Below, in pieces: positions 18,761 to 27,035 of a DNA stretch of 46,058 nt; the stretch's first letter is position 1; each line of letters begins with the position of its first letter. Position numbers and translations under genes: made by a program. Below the pieces are notes generated by a model that worked only from the letters and a program-made list of their open reading frames with translations, did no database searches and was not told the DNA's origin. The stretch is from JBOHER01 sp050701115 (GTDB lineage Bacteria; Actinomycetota; Actinomycetes; Mycobacteriales; Pseudonocardiaceae): assembly GCA_050701115.1 (NCBI GenBank), contig JBOHER010000318.1, positions 1 through 46,058 on the forward strand, written 5' to 3'.

Positions 18761-19477
18761 TCAGCGGATGACACCTGCGCGCATGGCCAATGCGACCATC
18801 TGTGCCCGGTCCCCGGTGCCGAGCTTGCGGCCGATCCGCGACAGGTGAGACTTCACCGTGAGCGCGGAGAGGCTGAGCTCTTCACCGATCTCCTTGTTCG
18901 ATTTGCCGTCGGCGACGAGTTGGAGCACCTGCACCTCGCGGGAGGACAGCTCCCGAGGGGTGTTGTCGGTGCCCGGAACCCGGGTGCCGGTGGCCAGCGC
19001 CGGCGCGACGCCGGGGTCGGCGTACACGCCTCCTTCGAGCACCCTGCGAACGCCATCGGTGACGGCCACCGGCGACGCCGACTTGAGCAGGTATGCCTGA
19101 GCGCCTGCCTGGAAAGCGGCCCGTACCGCGTACGGGTCATCGGAGGACGCGAGCACCACTACGCGAGGCCAGCCATGGTTACGGAGCTCCGTAACCAGCT
19201 CGATGCCGCTGCCATCCGGCAAGCCGAGGTCGAGGATCGCGAGATCGCACGGCCCAGTTGCCGTCGCCCTCATCCTCGCTTCGGCCACCGAGGCGGCCTC
19301 ATGAACGGTGCCCGCACCCATTTGTGCGAGTCGGGCGGAAATGGCTTCCCTCAGCAGCGGGTGGTCGTCGACCACCAATACCGAGAACAGCTCTTCCCGC
19401 GGATGCGGAACCATGCTTGCCGGCAACGCGCCGGCGGGCGTGGATCGGACGGCCTGGTTAAAGCCGACGGCAGCCAC
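18761..19477 (-). CDS. Orphan LuxR/NarL-family response regulator
   Basis: Transcription factor of 238 aa. An N-terminal tail of ~30 residues precedes the receiver domain (VLVVDDHPLLREA; phospho-acceptor D83 in ILDLGLPDG; Lys in YLLKSAS). A LuxR-type helix-turn-helix lies at about 172-235 (LSSREVQVLQLVADGKSNKEIGEELSLSALTVKSHLSRIGRKLG). The GTG at 19477 is chosen because GGGAGG lies 7-8 nt upstream. No histidine kinase is adjacent, so it is an orphan here. An inverted repeat spans its likely promoter, which suggests autoregulation. Downstream it is followed after 92 bp by ribonuclease D in the same direction. Confidence 0.92.
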   Translation of the reverse strand: MAAVGFNQAVRSTPAGALPASMVPHPREELFSVLVVDDHPLLREAISARLAQMGAGTVHEAASVAEARMRATATGPCDLAILDLGLPDGSGIELVTELRNHGWPRVVVLASSDDPYAVRAAFQAGAQAYLLKSASPVAVTDGVRRVLEGGVYADPGVAPALATGTRVPGTDNTPRELSSREVQVLQLVADGKSNKEIGEELSLSALTVKSHLSRIGRKLGTGDRAQMVALAMRAGVIR

Positions 19478-19922
19478 GTCACTACCTCCCTGGAGTCGGT
19501 CGTGCCCCCCGACCGGCACCAATCACTTTCGGCCAATCAGCCGCGCCAGCTATAGACCGAAAGTGGTGTCGTGTTAGGCACTCTAGCCGCCCGAGAGGGT
19601 CAGCGGGGGGATCGAATGGGTAAGTATCTGGCCTATTTGATTACCGTATGGCAGCAAGATCACACGATTGGGTCATCACTGGAGTGTGGCGTAACACTTC
19701 GCGTATCCGGAACGATTGAGTTTGGTTAACGGTCGATCTGAATCGACGAGCGGTCATCGCGTGTGCGACGAACGGTCGGTGATCGGCCGGTTCAATCCGG
19801 CTACCACACGCGGACGTGATCGGCTCCACCAGGGGCCGTTGCTGATGATTAAGACGCCTGACTGCCCAGAACGTTGCGTGCGAAGTTCCAACCCGCTTTT
19901 GGCGGTAGAGTCCAGGGTCTGC
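19478..19922. other. 445-bp intergenic region upstream of LuxR-type regulator
   Basis: No gene is supported. The stretch is clearly more AT-rich than its surroundings (for example 19620-19735). It holds the regulator's promoter region with the inverted repeat at 19524-19565, and the 3' flank of the DUF3000 gene, for which I see no clear terminator hairpin. Minor short repeats such as AGTGT...ACACT (near 19682-19698) are present. Confidence 0.5.
19524..19565 (-). promoter_or_regulatory. Inverted repeat flanking a -10-like element of the LuxR-type regulator
   Basis: CACTTTCGG (19524-19532) and CCGAAAGTG (19557-19565) are perfect 9-bp inverted arms 24 bp apart. Between them, on the minus strand, is TATAGC, a -10 candidate about 75 nt upstream of the regulator's GTG. 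The layout is typical of a dimeric repressor or autoregulator operator. The protein that binds it is unknown. Confidence 0.5.
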
Positions 19923-20486
19923 TCAGCTGCCTTGGCGCTGTCCGAAAAGGGTGACCCCGACCGGTGGCAGCCCGACCATGCTGGCCATCAGCTGGCAGAA
20001 CGCTTCACCGTGTGGACGCAACTGGCTGGTCAGCGGCGTCCAGGACGCACGCAGCTCGAGGTCGTCGGTCCGTTCCGGGCCGACGATGTCGCCGAAGCGA
20101 GCAGACGACGTCTCCGTCACGGTGCCGCCGAGCGCGGTGAACGCCGCACCGGAGGCATCCAATGCCTCGGCCAGCCACGACCAGCCCACCGATGGCAGGA
20201 ACGGGTCGGCCGCGAGCTCGGAGTCGAGTTCGGCCCGCACATAGGCCACCATCCGGAGCACCCCGTTCCAGGACTCCTGGCCCTCGGGGTCGTGCAACAG
20301 GACCAGGCGTCCGGACGCGAGCACGTCGGCAGGCCCGGAAACCTCGCAGGACAGCGCGTAGGACCACGGCGCCAGCCGCTGCGGTGGGCGCACCGGCTCG
20401 AGGACGATCTCAGGTCGCGGACGCACGGCAAGCAGTGCCGCCACCGCTTTCTGGAACTCCTCAGGCGCTTGGGTCATCGCGGGCAC
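19923..20486 (-). CDS. DUF3000 family protein
   Basis: Soluble protein of 187 aa, equivalent of Rv2680; function unknown. Features include a conserved central RLAPWSYALSCEV segment and LASGRLVLLHDPEGQESWNG, then a C-terminal ELRASWTPL block. No catalytic motif is visible. The start is GTG 20486 because TACAGT lies exactly 7 nt upstream (leaderless type); ATG 20477, three codons downstream, is the alternative. Divergent from hemE. Confidence 0.85.
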   Translation of the reverse strand: MPAMTQAPEEFQKAVAALLAVRPRPEIVLEPVRPPQRLAPWSYALSCEVSGPADVLASGRLVLLHDPEGQESWNGVLRMVAYVRAELDSELAADPFLPSVGWSWLAEALDASGAAFTALGGTVTETSSARFGDIVGPERTDDLELRASWTPLTSQLRPHGEAFCQLMASMVGLPPVGVTLFGQRQGS

Positions 20487-20493
20487 AGGCTCG

Positions 20494-20499
20494 ACTGTA
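20494..20499 (-). promoter_or_regulatory. -10 element (TACAGT) for leaderless DUF3000 gene
   Basis: Minus-strand TACAGT, 7 nt, then GTG 20486. No Shine-Dalgarno sequence precedes the GTG or the ATG at 20477. Confidence 0.5.
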
Positions 20500-20600
20500 G
20501 GGCGGACCTGGCCGATGAGACCCTCAGCCACGCCGGGTGTTACGGAACTGTCGGCCTCAACTGACGTGCCCCGATCCCCGCATGGGACCATGAAGGCCTG

Positions 20601-21710
20601 ATGTCATCCCTTACTGAGCCCGCCAGCAGCGTCTCGGCCTCGGCCGAGATGGCGCACCCCGCACCCCGGCGCGATCTGTCCGAAGCGCCTTTCCTGGTCG
20701 CCGCGCGCGGTGGCCTGCCCGCTCACATCCCGGTGTGGTTCATGCGGCAGGCCGGGCGCTCCCTGCCGGAGTACCGCGAGCTGCGGGAAGACGTGCCCAT
20801 GCTGCAGGCCTGCTTCGAACCGGAACTGCTCGCCGAGATCACTATGCAGCCGGTACGCAGACACGGGGTGGACGCGGCGATCCTGTTCAGCGACATCGTG
20901 GTGCCACTGCGCGCAGCCGGTGTCGGTATCGACATCGTCGGCGGCGTGGGCCCGGTGGTCGAGTCGCCGGTGCGCACCGCGGCTGACGTCGAGGCGCTGC
21001 CCCGGCTCGAACCGGACCAGGTCGACGCGGTCGCCGACGGTGTGCGGCTGCTGGTGTCCCAGCTCGAACGCACACCGCTGATCGGCTTCGCCGGTGCGCC
21101 GTTCACCTTGGCGTCCTACCTGGTCGAAGGAGGTCCGAGCAGGCACCACGAGCGCACGAAGGCGTTGATGCACTCGGAGCCGAGGGTCTGGCATTCACTG
21201 ATGGATCGGCTGGCCGACCTCGCCCTGGTCTTCCTGCACGCTCAGCTGGATGCCGGAGTCGACGCGGTGCAGCTGTTCGACTCCTGGGCGGGCGCGCTCT
21301 CGGCCCGGGACTACCGCGAATTCGTGCTGCCGCATTCCGCCAAGGTGCTGTCCGGGGTGGCCGATGCCGGTGTGCCGCGGATCCACTTCGGCGTTGGCAC
21401 CGGCGAGCTGCTGCCGTCGATGCGGGCGGCGGGCGCCGACGTGGTGGGTGTTGACTGGCGGATCCCGCTCGATGATGCCGTGCGCAGGCTGAGCACATCC
21501 GGTGAGCCCGCTCCGGTTGTGCAGGGAAACCTCGACCCAGCGTTGCTGCTGGCCTCCTGGCCGGTTATCGAAGCCGAGGTCAGGCGGATCGTGGCAGAGG
21601 GCCGGTCGGCCGCGGCGCACGTGTTCAATCTGGGCCACGGCGTCCTGCCGGAGACCGATCCGACCGTGCTGACCCGCGTCGTGGAACTGGTGCACGGGCT
21701 CCAGCCGTGA
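20601..21710 (+). CDS. hemE: Uroporphyrinogen decarboxylase
   Basis: Decarboxylates the four acetate side chains of uroporphyrinogen III to give coproporphyrinogen III. The 369-aa protein has the substrate-binding N-terminal signature PVWFMRQAGRSLPEYRELRE near 49-68, the catalytic Asp region AILFSDIVVPLRAAG, GFAGAPFTLASYLVEGG, and LFDSWAGALSARDY. The ATG at 20601 follows GAAGG at close spacing. First gene of the hemE-hemY-hemQ operon (64-bp and 4-bp gaps). Equivalent of Rv2678c; the echA15 gene that follows Rv2680 in M. tuberculosis is absent here. Confidence 0.97.
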   Translation: MSSLTEPASSVSASAEMAHPAPRRDLSEAPFLVAARGGLPAHIPVWFMRQAGRSLPEYRELREDVPMLQACFEPELLAEITMQPVRRHGVDAAILFSDIVVPLRAAGVGIDIVGGVGPVVESPVRTAADVEALPRLEPDQVDAVADGVRLLVSQLERTPLIGFAGAPFTLASYLVEGGPSRHHERTKALMHSEPRVWHSLMDRLADLALVFLHAQLDAGVDAVQLFDSWAGALSARDYREFVLPHSAKVLSGVADAGVPRIHFGVGTGELLPSMRAAGADVVGVDWRIPLDDAVRRLSTSGEPAPVVQGNLDPALLLASWPVIEAEVRRIVAEGRSAAAHVFNLGHGVLPETDPTVLTRVVELVHGLQP

Positions 21711-21774
21711 AGGTGCGGCGCGCCCTTCAATGCGGCGGACCCACCCGTGCGGGCGGTCCGCTCCGGTGGCTGCC

Positions 21775-23160
21775 ATGAGGATCGCGGTCGTCGGGGGAGG
21801 TATCTCCGGGCTGACCGCCGCCTATCGGCTGCGCACCCTGCTCGGCGATGCCGCGGTGATCACCGTGTTCGAGTCGACCGAAATGCTCGGCGGCAAGCTG
21901 CGCACGATCGACCTGGGCGGAACCCGGTTCGATGTCGGCGCCGAGGCGTTCCTCGCACGCAGGCCTGAAGCGCTCACCCTTGCTCGGGAACTCGGCCTCG
22001 CCGATCAGCTGGTGCATCCCACCGGCGCGCGGGCTACCGTCCGGGCGGGCGGCAGTACCGTGCCGCTGCCCTCCCGCACCCTGATGGGCCTGCCTGCCGA
22101 CCCGGACGCGGTCGCGCAGCTGTTGTCCGAGTCCGGCCGGGCAGCGGTCGCGGCCGAGCGGGACTTGCCTCCGCTGCACCTGCCCGCGGGTGACGTCAGC
22201 CTCGGTGGCGTCCTGCGGGACCGGTTCGGCGACGAACTGGTTGACCGGCTGGTCGATCCGCTGCTCGGCGGTGTCTACGCCGGAGGTGCCGACGGCCTCG
22301 GCCTGCGCGCGGTGCTGCCCACGGTTGCCGAACAGATCGACGCGGGCGCCGGTTCGCTCACCGCCGCGTCCGCCCAGTTGCTCCCCGCATCGGCCGTCGA
22401 TGACCCGGTGTTCGCGACGCTGACCGGAGGCTTGTCGACCCTGGTCACCGGGTTGGCCGAGCGGGCACGGCCGGAGCTGCGGCTCGGTGCCCCGGTCCGG
22501 GAGATCCGTCCGGTGCGCGTCGGATGGCTGGTGGACGACCTCGAGTTCGACGCCGTGGTGCTCGCGGTGCCCGCCCCGGCGGCACGCAGGCTGCTCGACG
22601 GCGTCGCGCCCGCCGCTTCGGACGCGTTCGCCCAGGTCGAGCTCGCGTCGATGGCGGTGGTCGCGTTCGCGTTCCCGGCAGGCACCCGGCTCCCGGATGC
22701 CTCCGGCGTGCTGATCGCGGCGGGGGAGAGTCACCACGACGGCACACCCTTCGCGGCCAAGGCGTTCACCTTCTCCTCGCGGAAGTGGACCCACCACGGG
22801 CAGGCCGGTGTTCTGGTGCGCGGCTCGGTGGGCCGGTTCGGTCAGCAGGAGGCGCTCATGGCGCGCGATGACGAACTGATCCGGCTGGTTCGCGCCGACC
22901 TCGCCGGGCTCACCGGGATCACGGTCGATCCGGCAGCTGCGGCCGTGACGCGCTGGGGCGGCGGATTGCCGCAATACGGCGTCGGGCACACCGATCGAGT
23001 CGCCGAGATCGAGCGCGCCGTAGCTGACCTGCCGGGGCTCGAGGCGGCCGGGGCGACCCTGCACGGGGTGGGCATTCCGGCCTGCGTGGCCACGGCGGAT
23101 GCCGCCGCGCGCAGGCTGGCCGACCATCTGCTGAGAGCCGTCACGGCAGTGGGAAGATAG
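21775..23160 (+). CDS. hemY: Coproporphyrinogen III / protoporphyrinogen oxidase, HemY (CgoX) type
   Basis: FAD-dependent oxidase of 461 aa. The N-terminal dinucleotide-binding motif AVVGGGISGLTAAYRL starts within 5 residues of ATG 21775, which favours this start over an in-frame ATG at 21730. GGKLRTIDLGGTRFDVGAEAFLARRPE follows (FAD/substrate contacts), and a C-terminal FAD-closing segment is seen (LHGVGIPACVATADAAARRLA). Because hemQ is the next gene, the likely substrate is coproporphyrinogen III in the coproporphyrin-dependent pathway. Equivalent of Rv2677c. Confidence 0.93.
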   Translation: MRIAVVGGGISGLTAAYRLRTLLGDAAVITVFESTEMLGGKLRTIDLGGTRFDVGAEAFLARRPEALTLARELGLADQLVHPTGARATVRAGGSTVPLPSRTLMGLPADPDAVAQLLSESGRAAVAAERDLPPLHLPAGDVSLGGVLRDRFGDELVDRLVDPLLGGVYAGGADGLGLRAVLPTVAEQIDAGAGSLTAASAQLLPASAVDDPVFATLTGGLSTLVTGLAERARPELRLGAPVREIRPVRVGWLVDDLEFDAVVLAVPAPAARRLLDGVAPAASDAFAQVELASMAVVAFAFPAGTRLPDASGVLIAAGESHHDGTPFAAKAFTFSSRKWTHHGQAGVLVRGSVGRFGQQEALMARDDELIRLVRADLAGLTGITVDPAAAAVTRWGGGLPQYGVGHTDRVAEIERAVADLPGLEAAGATLHGVGIPACVATADAAARRLADHLLRAVTAVGR

Positions 23161-23164
23161 ACCC

Positions 23165-23875
23165 ATGGCCGCTGACACCAACTCCAACGCCACCCGCATC
23201 CGCGAACTCAACGACACCATCCGCTACACCATGTGGTCGGTGTTCAAGGCAGAACAGGGCAAGCTGCCGGAGGACCGCGGTCCAGCCGCCGCCGAGACCC
23301 AGGAGTACCTGGACGCACTTGAGGGCAAGGGTGTGGTCGTGCGCGGCGTCTACGACGTCGCGGGGCTGCGTGCCGACGCCGACTACCTGATCTGGTGGCA
23401 CGCCGAGGAGATCGAGCAGGTGCAGGCCGCCTACACCGGGTTCCGCAGGACCCCGCTCGGCCGCGCCTCCGTACCGGTGTGGAGTCAGGTCGCCCTGCAC
23501 CGGCCCGCCGAGTTCAACAAGAGCCACATTCCCGCATTCCTCGCCGGGGAGGAGCCCCGCAAATACGTGTGCGTGTATCCGTTCGTGCGCTCCTACGAGT
23601 GGTACCTGCTGCCCGACGAGGAGCGTCGCAGGATGCTCGCGCAGCACGGTAAGCAGGCACGTGGATACCCGGACGTGCGGGCCAACACGGTGGCATCCTT
23701 CGCCCTCGGTGACTTCGAGTGGATGCTGGCGTTCGAGGCCGACGAGCTGCACCGGATCGTGGACCTGATGCGGGACCTGCGAGCCAGCGACGCCCGCAGA
23801 CATGTGCGCGAAGAAGTGCCGTTCTACACCGGCACCCGGGTCGCGGCCGCCGAACTCGTCACCAACCTGCCGTAG
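23165..23875 (+). CDS. hemQ: Coproheme decarboxylase HemQ/ChdC (chlorite dismutase-like)
   Basis: Last enzyme of the coproporphyrin-dependent haem pathway: converts coproheme to haem b with peroxide. The protein is 236 aa. The probable proximal haem ligand is H161 (AQHGKQARGYP), the catalytic tyrosine Y138 (VCVYPFVRSYEWY), and the distal histidine H121 (FNKSHIPAFL) that is characteristic of actinobacterial members. It lies 4 nt after hemY. A ferrochelatase gene is not in the window. Convergent with msrB. Confidence 0.95.
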   Translation: MAADTNSNATRIRELNDTIRYTMWSVFKAEQGKLPEDRGPAAAETQEYLDALEGKGVVVRGVYDVAGLRADADYLIWWHAEEIEQVQAAYTGFRRTPLGRASVPVWSQVALHRPAEFNKSHIPAFLAGEEPRKYVCVYPFVRSYEWYLLPDEERRRMLAQHGKQARGYPDVRANTVASFALGDFEWMLAFEADELHRIVDLMRDLRASDARRHVREEVPFYTGTRVAAAELVTNLP

Positions 23876-23903
23876 CGGTGCACGACGTCCTCGCCGGGCG
23901 GAC

Positions 23904-24326
23904 CTACTCAGCAGGCCGCAATGTCAGCGCGATCGAGTTGATGCAGTACCGCTGATCGGTGGGTGTGTCGTAGCCCTCGCCGGAGAACACGTGGCCGAGA
24001 TGGCTGTGGCACGCGGCACACAGCACCTCGATGCGCTTCATGCCCAGGCCGCGATCCTCCCTGAGCAGGACAGCGCGGGAGTCGGCCGGGTCGTAGAACG
24101 AGGGCCAGCCGCAACTGCTGTGGAACTTGGTTTCGCTGGTGAACAGTTCCGCCCCGCATGCCCGGCAGGAGTAGACGCCCACGGTCTCGGTGTCGGCGTA
24201 CTCGCCGGTGTAGGGCCGCTCGGTGCCCGCCTCGCGGAGCACGTGGTACTCCTCGGGAGCCAGTCGCTCCCGCCACTCCTGCTCGGTCTTGACCACCTTG
24301 GGGGTGGTGCCCACGACGGGTTTCAT
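23904..24326 (-). CDS. msrB: Peptide-methionine (R)-S-oxide reductase
   Basis: Reduces methionine-R-sulfoxide residues (140 aa). Two zinc CxxC pairs are present (CRAC near 61-64 and CAAC near 110-113), together with the catalytic Cys in YCINSIAL near 130, the resolving-region Cys in FHSSCGWPSF and the HLGHVF motif. The ATG at 24326 has TAACGT exactly 7 nt upstream, a leaderless signal. That -10 begins with the TAA stop codon of the upstream membrane-protein gene. Equivalent of Rv2674. Confidence 0.95.
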   Translation of the reverse strand: MKPVVGTTPKVVKTEQEWRERLAPEEYHVLREAGTERPYTGEYADTETVGVYSCRACGAELFTSETKFHSSCGWPSFYDPADSRAVLLREDRGLGMKRIEVLCAACHSHLGHVFSGEGYDTPTDQRYCINSIALTLRPAE

Positions 24327-24333
24327 GCCTCTC

Positions 24334-24339
24334 ACGTTA
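24334..24339 (-). promoter_or_regulatory. -10 element (TAACGT) for leaderless msrB, overlapping an upstream stop codon
   Basis: TAACGT-N7-ATG on the minus strand. Its first three bases are the TAA stop of the small membrane-protein gene at 24337-24642. Confidence 0.5.
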
Positions 24340-24642
24340 CCGGGCCAGCCACTCAAGCAGATCGTTCAGCGTGTCCCAGGCGCCGACCACCACGCCCAAC
24401 AGGATGAGGCCGACGATCAGTGCGGAGAACAACCATCTGCTACCGCCGAGCCGATTGCTCGACTCGGCGAAGTCCGCGAAACCTTCGAGGGACGCTTCGA
24501 CGGTGAACGCGGGCCGACAGCGCTCCATCCGGTCGAGGTGCTCGGCGAATGCCCGCGCCTCCGGATCGTCGGGATCGAGCCCGACCAGGTCATCGCCGAA
24601 CCGCGGATGCGGGCGGGACCCCTGGCTACCTTGTTCGACCAT
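24337..24642 (-). CDS. Small single-pass membrane protein
   Basis: 101-aa protein of unknown function. The N-terminal ~65 residues are acidic and soluble (DDLVGLDPDDPEARAFAEHLDRMERC), and one transmembrane helix lies at about 70-90 (LFSALIVGLILLGVVVGAW) with a short C-terminal tail, so it is probably tail-anchored. The ATG at 24642 is preceded by TACCTT and 6 nt, fitting a leaderless mRNA. It sits between the Ser/Thr kinase and msrB, all in the same direction. Confidence 0.75.
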   Translation of the reverse strand: MVEQGSQGSRPHPRFGDDLVGLDPDDPEARAFAEHLDRMERCRPAFTVEASLEGFADFAESSNRLGGSRWLFSALIVGLILLGVVVGAWDTLNDLLEWLAR

Positions 24643-24648
24643 GATTCA

Positions 24649-24654
24649 AAGGTA
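24649..24654 (-). promoter_or_regulatory. -10 element (TACCTT) for leaderless small membrane-protein gene
   Basis: Minus-strand TACCTT, 6 nt, then ATG 24642. No Shine-Dalgarno sequence. Confidence 0.45.
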
Positions 24655-24704
24655 AGACATCGGACGGCTTCTGTGCACCGAAATGCCCGGCGGAAGGCGC
24701 GGAC

Positions 24705-26231
24705 TCAGCGGGCCGCCGAGTCGATCAGCAGGTCACCGTCGACCTGGATCACGCGCACCGTGGTCTGCTCCGCGTTCCCATCTCGATGCACGGTCGCGGT
24801 GATGTCGACCGAGCCGTCGTCGTTGGAGTTGGCCCTGGCCTGCTCGGCGTAGACGGAACTGAACTGCGACCAGTACTGCTGGAAGCCCTGCTGGCCGCCG
24901 AACTGCGCCTGCGCCGACGGGGTCAGCATCTCCCAGGAGTCTTCGATCTCGTCAGGCAGCGTGTAGTAGTCGATCACCAACTCGCCTGCTTCGCTCCAGT
25001 CGATCTCACCGGAGCTGGCCGAGTTGCCGTGACCCTCCGAGGTCGGCGGCGCGCTCGGCTCACTGGGCGCAGTGGTCCCCGGCTGCGGCGGGGTTGCCGA
25101 AGGGGTCTCGTCGTCACCAGGCTGCAGGAGCAGCAGCACGGCCGCCGCGAGCATCAACACGAACGCGGCGGCCCCGGCGAGCAGCGCGCCGTTCCTGCGC
25201 TGCTCCTGCCCTTGCTTCGGATTGGCCTGCGGAGGCGGGCCACCGGAATGGTCGACCGCGCCGAACATCGCGGTGCCCTGCTGCCGGGTGGGCGGCGGCG
25301 GAGCCACCGCGGTGCGTTGCCACGGCGGCGGTACGTTCGGCGGCTGGGTGGGCACGATCGGGGCAGGCGGCGCGGGAACACCCCCGCCTGCGGCGATCGC
25401 GGCCAGCCGTTCCGCGGCCTGGCTCATGGAGGCGCGTTCTTCCGGGGCGACCCTGAGCAGCGAGTTGAGCAGCGAGGTTGCCGCCCCGGCCGCCTGTGGC
25501 GGGATGATCTTCCCGCTGGCCGCGGTGTGCAGCAGAGCGAGTTGATTCGGGTTGCTGCCATAGGGCGACCGACCCTCGATCGCGTGGTAGAGCGTGGCGC
25601 CGAGCGAGAAGACGTCGGAGGTGGCTGCCGGGTCCGCGCCCCGGGCCAGTTCGGGGGCGAGGTAGGCAGGCGTGCCGCCGACCAGGCCGGTCTGGGTGAT
25701 CGTCATGTCGCCGTGGGCGCGGGAGATGCCGAAGTCGGTCAGCTTGGCGACGCCGGTGTCGTCGATCAGGATGTTGCCCGGTTTGACGTCCCGGTGCACG
25801 ATCCCCGCCCGGTGGGCGGCGACCAGCGCGGAGGCGACCTGCTCGCCGATCCTGGCCACCTCGGCAACCGGCAGCGTGCCGCGCTCGTTGATGATCGCCG
25901 ACAGGCTGCGGGACGGCAGGTACTCCATGATCAGGCACGGGTTGCCCTCGTGCTCGGCAATGTCGTAGACCACGATCGCGTTGGGATGCTGCAAGCGGGC
26001 CGCGATCTTGGCTTCGCGCATGGCACGGCGGTGCAGGTCGATCCGGTCGGCTTCGGACAGTCCCTGCCGGCCGATGACCTTCTTGACCGCGACGGAGCGT
26101 TCCAGCCGCTCGTCCACGGCGCGCCACACGACTCCCATGGCGCCACTACCGATGTGGTCGACGAGACGGTAATGCCCTGCGATCAATTGCCCGGTTTCGA
26201 TGGTGCCGCTCCTGAACACGTATTGGCGCAA
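24705..26231 (-). CDS. Transmembrane Ser/Thr protein kinase (PknB-type catalytic domain)
   Basis: Kinase domain at about residues 21-290: Gly loop IGSGAMGVVWRA, catalytic Lys K50 (VAVKK), HRDVKPGN (D148), DFGIS (D167), GTPAYLAPE. A Pro-rich linker (about 292-342), one membrane helix (about 347-370) and a ~135-residue extracytoplasmic domain follow (IDWSEAGELVIDYYTLPDEI...), NTF2-like in appearance, without PASTA repeats. The length is 508 aa counted from TTG 26231, but the start is doubtful. Neither TTG 26231 nor GTG 26219 has a ribosome-binding site, while AGGAG at 26215-26211 is ideally spaced for an ATC at 26201, close to the family's usual N-terminus. A TACACT -10-like element is near 26294-26299. 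Confidence 0.92.
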   Translation of the reverse strand: MRQYVFRSGTIETGQLIAGHYRLVDHIGSGAMGVVWRAVDERLERSVAVKKVIGRQGLSEADRIDLHRRAMREAKIAARLQHPNAIVVYDIAEHEGNPCLIMEYLPSRSLSAIINERGTLPVAEVARIGEQVASALVAAHRAGIVHRDVKPGNILIDDTGVAKLTDFGISRAHGDMTITQTGLVGGTPAYLAPELARGADPAATSDVFSLGATLYHAIEGRSPYGSNPNQLALLHTAASGKIIPPQAAGAATSLLNSLLRVAPEERASMSQAAERLAAIAAGGGVPAPPAPIVPTQPPNVPPPWQRTAVAPPPPTRQQGTAMFGAVDHSGGPPPQANPKQGQEQRRNGALLAGAAAFVLMLAAAVLLLLQPGDDETPSATPPQPGTTAPSEPSAPPTSEGHGNSASSGEIDWSEAGELVIDYYTLPDEIEDSWEMLTPSAQAQFGGQQGFQQYWSQFSSVYAEQARANSNDDGSVDITATVHRDGNAEQTTVRVIQVDGDLLIDSAAR

Positions 26232-26277
26232 CGGCCGTGCGTAGCGGGGCCTGGCGTCGAAAGCAGGCTGCCCCGCT

Positions 26278-26994
26278 TCACGAACCTGATCGAGTGTACT
26301 GGCGGGCCGTATCCGGCCCGATGGCGGCCACCATCACCGGCCGCGGCGTTGCGCCGGTCACAGCAGGCACCTGCCCGCGCACCATGCGATACACGCCGAT
26401 GGCTCCGACCAGCGCGAATGCCGCATAACACGCGGCGAGAGCAGGCGGGGTGGCGCCGGTGAGCGCGTCGCCGAGGACCACAACGGCGGCCGTGCCGGGC
26501 AGGCTGCCGAGCATGGTGCCGATCACATAGGGCCGCATCGCGATCGAGGACAGCCCACAGCAGTAGCTCAGCGGCGCGAACGGCACGACCGGTATCAGCC
26601 GGAGTGCGGCAACCCCGAGCAGGCCACCGTCGGCGAGCCGGGCATCGACCGTGCGGACCACCCGACGATCGGCGTGTCGCGCGACCAGGCCTCCACCGAG
26701 GAACCTGGCGAGCAGGAAACCGAGTATCGCCGCGGTGACGGCCCCCGCGACGGCCACCATGATGCCCAGTGCGTTGCCCAGCAGCAGTCCCGATGCGAGG
26801 CTGAACACGGTGCGGGGAAGCGGCAACGCCACACCCACCGCGTAGATGCCGAAGAACACCACAGGCATCGCAGGTCCCGCGTCCACCGCCAGCGCGCGCA
26901 GTTCGGCCGGGTCCGGGATGGGAGTGACGAACGCCAGGACGGCGCACGCGACGAGCACGCACGCCACTACCAGCAGCCTCGTCCCATCGCGCAT
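26278..26994 (-). CDS. TVP38/TMEM64 (DedA-like) family membrane protein
   Basis: Integral membrane protein of 238 aa with about six hydrophobic segments. The family signature region is seen: ALPLPRTVFSLASGLLLGNALG, then FLLARFLGGG and ALRLIPVVPFAPLSYCCGLSSI. Members of the VTT family are associated with lipid scrambling or export; which lipid is unknown. The start is ATG 26994, preceded by TACCGT and 6 nt (leaderless type); GTG 26997 is one codon upstream. It lies downstream of the metallophosphoesterase in the same direction. Confidence 0.9.
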   Translation of the reverse strand: MRDGTRLLVVACVLVACAVLAFVTPIPDPAELRALAVDAGPAMPVVFFGIYAVGVALPLPRTVFSLASGLLLGNALGIMVAVAGAVTAAILGFLLARFLGGGLVARHADRRVVRTVDARLADGGLLGVAALRLIPVVPFAPLSYCCGLSSIAMRPYVIGTMLGSLPGTAAVVVLGDALTGATPPALAACYAAFALVGAIGVYRMVRGQVPAVTGATPRPVMVAAIGPDTARQYTRSGS

Positions 26995-27000
26995 CACTCC

Positions 27001-27006
27001 ACGGTA
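27001..27006 (-). promoter_or_regulatory. -10 element (TACCGT) for leaderless TVP38-family gene
   Basis: Minus-strand TACCGT, 6 nt (GGAGTG), then ATG 26994. Confidence 0.45.
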
Positions 27007-27035
27007 AGGCACGCGGCGGCCGGGACGCGGGTGAG

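Noticed and set aside
19641..19829. 62-codon minus-strand frame upstream of the LuxR-type regulator
   Set aside because: AT-rich regulatory region with unusual codon use, no ribosome-binding site and no recognisable features.
24786..26462. Long plus-strand frame opposite the Ser/Thr kinase
   Set aside because: Arg/Gly/Val-rich shadow of the kinase gene.
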